A stretch of DNA of 8,168 nucleotides, taken from Candidatus Dormiibacterota bacterium. Lineage in GTDB: Bacteria > Chloroflexota > Dormibacteria > UBA8260 > Bog-877. This document shows positions 5,411 through 8,168 of the stretch, in pieces. Position numbers and translations under genes: made by a program. Under the pieces are notes generated by a model. That model was not told the origin of the DNA and did not search any database. It saw only the letters and a program-made list of their open reading frames with translations. Location of the stretch: positions 3,578-11,745 of the forward strand of contig PKXR01000185.1 of the NCBI GenBank assembly GCA_003133485.1. The letters run 5' to 3'. Each line of letters starts with the position of its first letter. Position 1 is the first letter of the stretch.

Positions 5411-6031
5411 ATGGACAATCCAAGTGGGTCTCAGAATCAACTAGTAAGCCCAACCACACCGCAGCCTCTCGTCGTCACCGCTCCCGTCTCCTCGCCTCTG
5501 GCGGCAGTCGGGCCGGGCAACGGGCTGGCCGTGGCCGGAATGATCCTCGGGATCACGAGCATTGTCTTCTGTTGGTTGGGCGTCTTCACTCTTGCGCAGG
5601 TAGTGCTGGCTATCACGTTCGGGAGTATCGGTATCCGCAAGGGTAACCAGGGGGCCGCCCACAAAGGAATGGCTGTGGCGGGCTTGTGCTGCGGCATTGT
5701 CGGGGCGGTTCTCTACGTGATCTTCGGCGCCGCCACTCGCGGAATCGGATTCCTCATCCGACATGAAGAAGTGGACTATTGGTTACGCTGGGCTTGCCGT
5801 TCTCGTCATTACCCTTACTGGCTGCAGTACGACCGCCAAAAGTTCTTCGCCTACAAGTTCCCCTTCGGCAACGGCCTCACAGTCGTCTCAACCGTCACCG
5901 TCAGCTTCGCAAGTTCCTACACCAGCCCCAACACCGGTCGGCCCCACCCTGACGCAGCAGCAGAAGAGCGCAGCAGAAGAAGCCTACCAGTACCTGAGCA
6001 CGGAGGCCTTTTCGCAACAGGGTCTCATTGA
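5411..6031 (+). CDS. DUF4190-type membrane protein with an abnormal out-of-frame C-terminal extension
   Basis: The start is supported by AGGAG (5399-5403) seven bases before the ATG. Residues 1-36 are Pro/Ser/Thr-rich and polar. Residues 37-108 are a DUF4190-like unit: GLAVAGMILGITS, a following hydrophobic span, the polar turn GSIGIRKGNQG, then GMAVAGLCCGIVGAVLYVIF, giving two to three membrane spans. DUF4190 proteins are small membrane proteins of unknown function that often accompany secreted or signalling domains. Beyond residue 117 the frame runs 89 codons inside the downstream lipoprotein gene in another phase and looks like a shadow translation. The functional protein probably ended near 5760, and the extension suggests a lost stop or a small indel. 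It lies directly ahead of the Ltp lipoprotein and probably shares its transcript. Confidence 0.7.
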   Translation: MDNPSGSQNQLVSPTTPQPLVVTAPVSSPLAAVGPGNGLAVAGMILGITSIVFCWLGVFTLAQVVLAITFGSIGIRKGNQGAAHKGMAVAGLCCGIVGAVLYVIFGAATRGIGFLIRHEEVDYWLRWACRSRHYPYWLQYDRQKFFAYKFPFGNGLTVVSTVTVSFASSYTSPNTGRPHPDAAAEERSRRSLPVPEHGGLFATGSH

Positions 6032-6260
6032 CCAACTTGACTCGCCGGACGGTGGTGGATACTCGGTCAATGATGCGACTGTTGCCGTCGACAGCCTCAC
6101 GGTGAATTGGAACGCCGAGGCCGTGCAATCGGCCAAGGAGCATCTCGCGACTGAGCCATTCTCGTGCAACGACCTGATCCAACAACTGGACTCGCCGTAC
6201 GGTGGCGAGTTCACAGTCGCTCAGGCTACGTATGGAGCGCAGCAGGCAGGAGATTGCTAG
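5763..6260 (+). CDS. Ltp family lipoprotein with two Ltp repeats
   Basis: Residues 1-21 are a lipoprotein signal peptide: MKKW, a hydrophobic core, and the lipobox LTGC with Cys21 as the lipidation site. A Ser/Thr/Pro linker (22-62) spans the envelope. Two Ltp repeats follow, at about 68-116 (AYQYLSTEAFSQQGLIDQL) and 120-165 (AKEHLATEPFSCNDLIQQL), each with the helix-FS-LI-QL-DATYAV pattern of the family. Cys135 and the terminal Cys165 may form a disulfide. The founding member, Ltp of Streptococcus thermophilus phage TP-J34, is a surface lipoprotein that blocks injection of phage DNA; cellular relatives are common in actinobacteria, mostly without known role. It has no clear ribosome site and overlaps the DUF4190 frame, so coupled translation is likely. 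It ends in TAG. Confidence 0.88.
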   Translation: MKKWTIGYAGLAVLVITLTGCSTTAKSSSPTSSPSATASQSSQPSPSASQVPTPAPTPVGPTLTQQQKSAAEEAYQYLSTEAFSQQGLIDQLDSPDGGGYSVNDATVAVDSLTVNWNAEAVQSAKEHLATEPFSCNDLIQQLDSPYGGEFTVAQATYGAQQAGDC

Positions 6261-6316
6261 TCCGCTTGCAATTGGCGCCGACAGCACGCAGTTGCATTCC
6301 TGGCTGACGACACAGA

Positions 6317-6553
6317 TTGGAGGCCGATCCTAACCTGCTGTCTGCGGCTCGGGGGTGGGAGGCGATCGCCAGAGCCGAAGCTGAAGCACGAACGGTCTAC
6401 GTGAAAGTGATCATGGACCTCAAGGAAGATATCCGAAACGGGGAGAGCGGCGACCGCGAAATGGAGGCAGCGACCGACAAATGGTTTCGGGCTCTCGACC
6501 GCCTCTTGTACTTGGCGCTGCGGAAGGTGGCGACCACAGCGACCAGCGCCTAA
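6317..6553 (+). CDS. 78-aa helical hypothetical protein
   Basis: The frame opens at 6308 after a TGA; the first usable start is TTG at 6317, and no normal ribosome site precedes it. GGAGG occurs just inside the frame (6319-6323) with no good start after it, so the start is uncertain. The translation looks protein-like and is almost wholly helical, with an amphipathic heptad feel: AARGWEAIARAEAEARTVYV, a charged turn (NGESGDREM), then a Trp-containing helix, WFRALDRLLYLALRKV. No family is recognised. It ends in TAA. It may be a small gene or the 3' remnant of a longer one, as the region to its right is decayed. Confidence 0.45.
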   Translation: MEADPNLLSAARGWEAIARAEAEARTVYVKVIMDLKEDIRNGESGDREMEAATDKWFRALDRLLYLALRKVATTATSA

Positions 6554-6675
6554 CCTCGCTTCCCGCCGCGCGACAGTCACGCTACCGGCGCCCTGCCTAA
6601 ATTCGTCTGTGCCGCCAACCTGTTCCCGGGGTGCAAGCGATCGGGATCGCCCGCGTTGCAGCTGGGTGACTTCCA

Positions 6676-7214
6676 TTGGGCAACAATCTCCAGCGGAACG
6701 GAGACCTTTCCAATTCGGCACCCGTCGAGGCGGGCGGGAAGCAGAGGCAATCCGAGTCCGCCGCTCGACCCGGTCCCGCGCTCCGTCAGCGGATACTGAC
6801 CCGCCGTGGAACTACTCCCGGAGCGTCGCCAGGACAGGCTCGAGAGGCGATGAACAACCTCCGGACCTATCTGGCAAACCGACGGGGCGGAAGTGCAGGG
6901 GCTGAGGAAATCATCAGGGCTAGGGATGGATACGTCAGCGCACTCGAGGACGCCGAGTTGCAGCTCCGCCACCCACTTCACCAGCGACTGGTGGATACGC
7001 CAGCTGCACACTGAGCGGTATTGGCACATACGCGAGATAACCGAATCCACCGCCCGGCGATTCCGATTGATTGGAATCGAGATCGACTGGAGAGCTGAAC
7101 TGAGTCAGGCGGCGGTTCGATTGATAGTTCCTATCGCTGTTCTCCGGGAGTTGGACAATAAGAAGAACGCTGGGCCGGATCGACTCAAACGACGGGCGGC
7201 CACTTATCGGCGAC
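6676..7214 (+). pseudogene. Decayed PIN-domain protein gene (frameshift, internal deletion, 3' loss)
   Basis: Two plus-strand frames join into one recognisable family. Frame 1 gives TRRGTTPGASPGQAREAMNN, a short middle part, then RARDGYVSALEDAELQLRH and stops at 7014. From about 6971 the next frame gives HFTSDWWIRQLHTERYWHIR and later VRLIVPIAVLRELDNKKNAG followed by PDRLKRRA. In intact relatives as I recall them, the helical N-terminal domain is followed by the PIN core, whose first strand carries the catalytic DTN motif; the VRLIVPIxVLxELDxKK segment comes after it. Here LIGIEI passes directly into DWRAEL at about 7080, so the DTN strand is missing. The 3' part stops at about 7214, ten bases from the LLM gene's stop. 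Metal-dependent RNase activity must be lost. Family recall is from memory, not a search. Confidence 0.6.
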
Positions 7215-7223
7215 CTGCCAGCC

Positions 7224-8129
7224 CTAGAAGTTCGGGATAATCTCGTTTCCGTACACTTCCAGTGTCGCCTCCTGCTTATCGTGCATGAGGTAAACCGCGA
7301 ATTGGTCAACTCCCAATTCCGCCAATCGGGCCATCCGCTCGCGGTGGGCACCGATCTCGCCTAGAACGCAAAATCGGTCAACCACTTCGTCTGGCACGAA
7401 GTCAGTGGTCGGGTTGCCGGGCCGACCGTGGTGCTGATAGTCGTAGCCGCGGCGGTCCTTGATGTATTCAGTGAGTTCGCGGGGGACCGCGTCAGTGTCG
7501 TCCCCGTACCGGCGCACGATCTCGGCCACGTGGTTGCCCACCATGCCGCCGAACCAACGCAGTTGCTCGCGCTGGTGGGCGAGGTCGTCGCCGACATAGG
7601 CCGGCGCGGCCGCGCAGACCGTGATCGCGCCGGGCTCCCGGCCCGCCGAGCGGGCCGCGGCTCGCACCGACTCGATCGTCCAGCGGGCGACGTCGGGGTC
7701 GGCCACCTGCAGGATGAAGCCGTCGGCGCGCTCGCCGATTACCTGCAGCGCTTTCGGTCCGTAGCCGGCTCCCCAGACGGGCAATCGGCTGCCGCCTGCC
7801 CAGGGAATGCGAACGGCCGTGCCGTTCAGGGTGGCCTGCCGCCTCTCGGCGAGGTCCTTGATGGCCGTGATGGCCTCGGCAAAGCTCTTCATCGAGGTGG
7901 GGCGGCGGCCGGTCACACGCAGCGCTGAGTCGCCCCGACCGATACCGCACACGGTGCGATTGCCGAACATGTCGTTCAAAGTGGCGAACAACGATGCGGT
8001 GACGGACCAGTCCCGCGTCGCCGGGTTGGTGAGCTTCGGGCCGAGGTGTACCCGCGAGGTGGCGCCGAGGATGCGGGAGTAGATGACGAACGGCTCCTGC
8101 CACAGTACGCAGGAGTCGAACGTCCACAC
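7224..8129 (-). CDS. LLM class F420-dependent oxidoreductase (TIGR03842-like), N-terminus missing
   Basis: The 301 codons match the pyrimidine-cluster-type luciferase-like oxidoreductases almost throughout. Visible are WTFDSCVLWQEPF at the start, TNPATRDWSVTASLFATLND, GNRTVCGIGRGDSALRVTGR, VWGAGYGPKALQVIGERADG, WFGGMVGNHV and DQFAVYLMHDKQEATLEVYG near the end. It is a TIM-barrel enzyme expected to use reduced F420. Relatives carry about 25 more residues before HVWTFDS, including the first beta strand. Here the first start, GTG at 8129, lies inside that motif, and the bases before it encode part of a different protein in another frame. The C-terminus (EIIPNF, TAG) looks normal. No ribosome site is apparent. 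I infer a 5'-deleted, probably inactive gene, although the sequence has otherwise stayed intact, so the deletion would be recent. Confidence 0.85.
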   Translation of the reverse strand: MWTFDSCVLWQEPFVIYSRILGATSRVHLGPKLTNPATRDWSVTASLFATLNDMFGNRTVCGIGRGDSALRVTGRRPTSMKSFAEAITAIKDLAERRQATLNGTAVRIPWAGGSRLPVWGAGYGPKALQVIGERADGFILQVADPDVARWTIESVRAAARSAGREPGAITVCAAAPAYVGDDLAHQREQLRWFGGMVGNHVAEIVRRYGDDTDAVPRELTEYIKDRRGYDYQHHGRPGNPTTDFVPDEVVDRFCVLGEIGAHRERMARLAELGVDQFAVYLMHDKQEATLEVYGNEIIPNF

Positions 8130-8133
8130 GTGG

Positions 8134-8168
8134 CTAGAAGACGCCTGGGTAGGCCATGAACAGCTTGA
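8134..8168 (-). pseudogene. hydA: Internal fragment of dihydropyrimidinase (D-hydantoinase)
   Basis: Reading inward from the right edge, the minus strand encodes KLFMAYPGVF followed by TAG at 8136-8134. This is the conserved internal motif of dihydropyrimidinases (FKLFMAYPGVFY-S/A-x-D-G), about a third of the way along that roughly 460-residue protein. The frame is cut exactly where the next codon should be Tyr (TAC/TAT): only TA remains, and LLM-type sequence starts at once. Dihydropyrimidinase opens the dihydropyrimidine ring in reductive pyrimidine breakdown, and its gene often sits beside this kind of LLM gene. The rest of the N-terminal part should lie beyond the window. Confidence 0.6.

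Noticed and set aside
6637..6650. GCGATC-GG-GATCGC dyad
   Set aside because: Short and isolated; no associated promoter or gene start makes it meaningful.
6577..7050. 157-codon minus-strand frame opposite the PIN remnant
   Set aside because: No protein-like pattern; the plus strand carries recognisable PIN-family segments.
7428..7928. 166-codon plus-strand frame and 211-codon alternative minus frame within the LLM gene
   Set aside because: Typical GC-rich shadow frames of the clearly conserved LLM reading frame.
1..8168. CRISPR array, insertion sequence, rRNA
   Set aside because: No regularly spaced identical repeats, no transposase-like protein in any frame, and no rRNA signature sequence seen.

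Overview
The window looks like a chromosomal piece from a GC-rich actinobacterium, probably an uncultured Actinomycetota. Supporting signs are an F420-dependent LLM-class oxidoreductase remnant, a DUF4190/Ltp lipoprotein pair, a PIN protein of a type I associate with actinobacteria, and an apparently leaderless promoter. The taxonomic call is inference from gene content only.

Layout. 1-1477 (minus): a YfhO-like polytopic membrane protein, interrupted by one in-frame TAG and running off the left edge. 1478-2324: no credible gene, but several good inverted repeats. 2325-3122 (minus): an intact PaaG-like crotonase-fold enzyme. 3207-3320: a -10 box, tRNA-Cys(GCA) with encoded CCA, and a downstream hairpin. 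3335-4298: dyads and direct repeats beside the tRNA, two small Cys-containing proteins (62 and 81 aa), and a short piece resembling the C-terminus of an excisionase-type HTH protein. 4299-5238: a divergent pair, a HIRAN-like protein (minus) and a 95-aa HTH protein (plus). 5411-6260: a DUF4190 membrane protein overlapped out of frame by an Ltp-family lipoprotein. 6317-7214: a small helical ORF and a decayed PIN-domain gene. 7224-8168 (minus): an LLM oxidoreductase that has lost its N-terminus and is joined to an internal fragment of dihydropyrimidinase.

The main theme is gene decay around a short accessory segment that begins at tRNA-Cys, a kind of site often used for integration. Several genes carry separate lesions: a nonsense codon (membrane protein), a frameshift plus internal deletion plus 3' loss (PIN gene), a deletion fusing two pyrimidine-catabolism-type genes (hydA fragment and LLM), and perhaps a lost stop codon (DUF4190 reading into ltp). 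No integrase, transposase, rRNA or CRISPR array is visible. The accessory genes that look intact are the 62-aa zinc-ribbon-like protein, the HIRAN/HTH pair and the Ltp lipoprotein, whose phage homologue mediates superinfection exclusion. No complete new system can be demonstrated. The best leads are the HIRAN/HTH divergent pair, the DUF4190-Ltp overlap and the deletion junction at the right edge.
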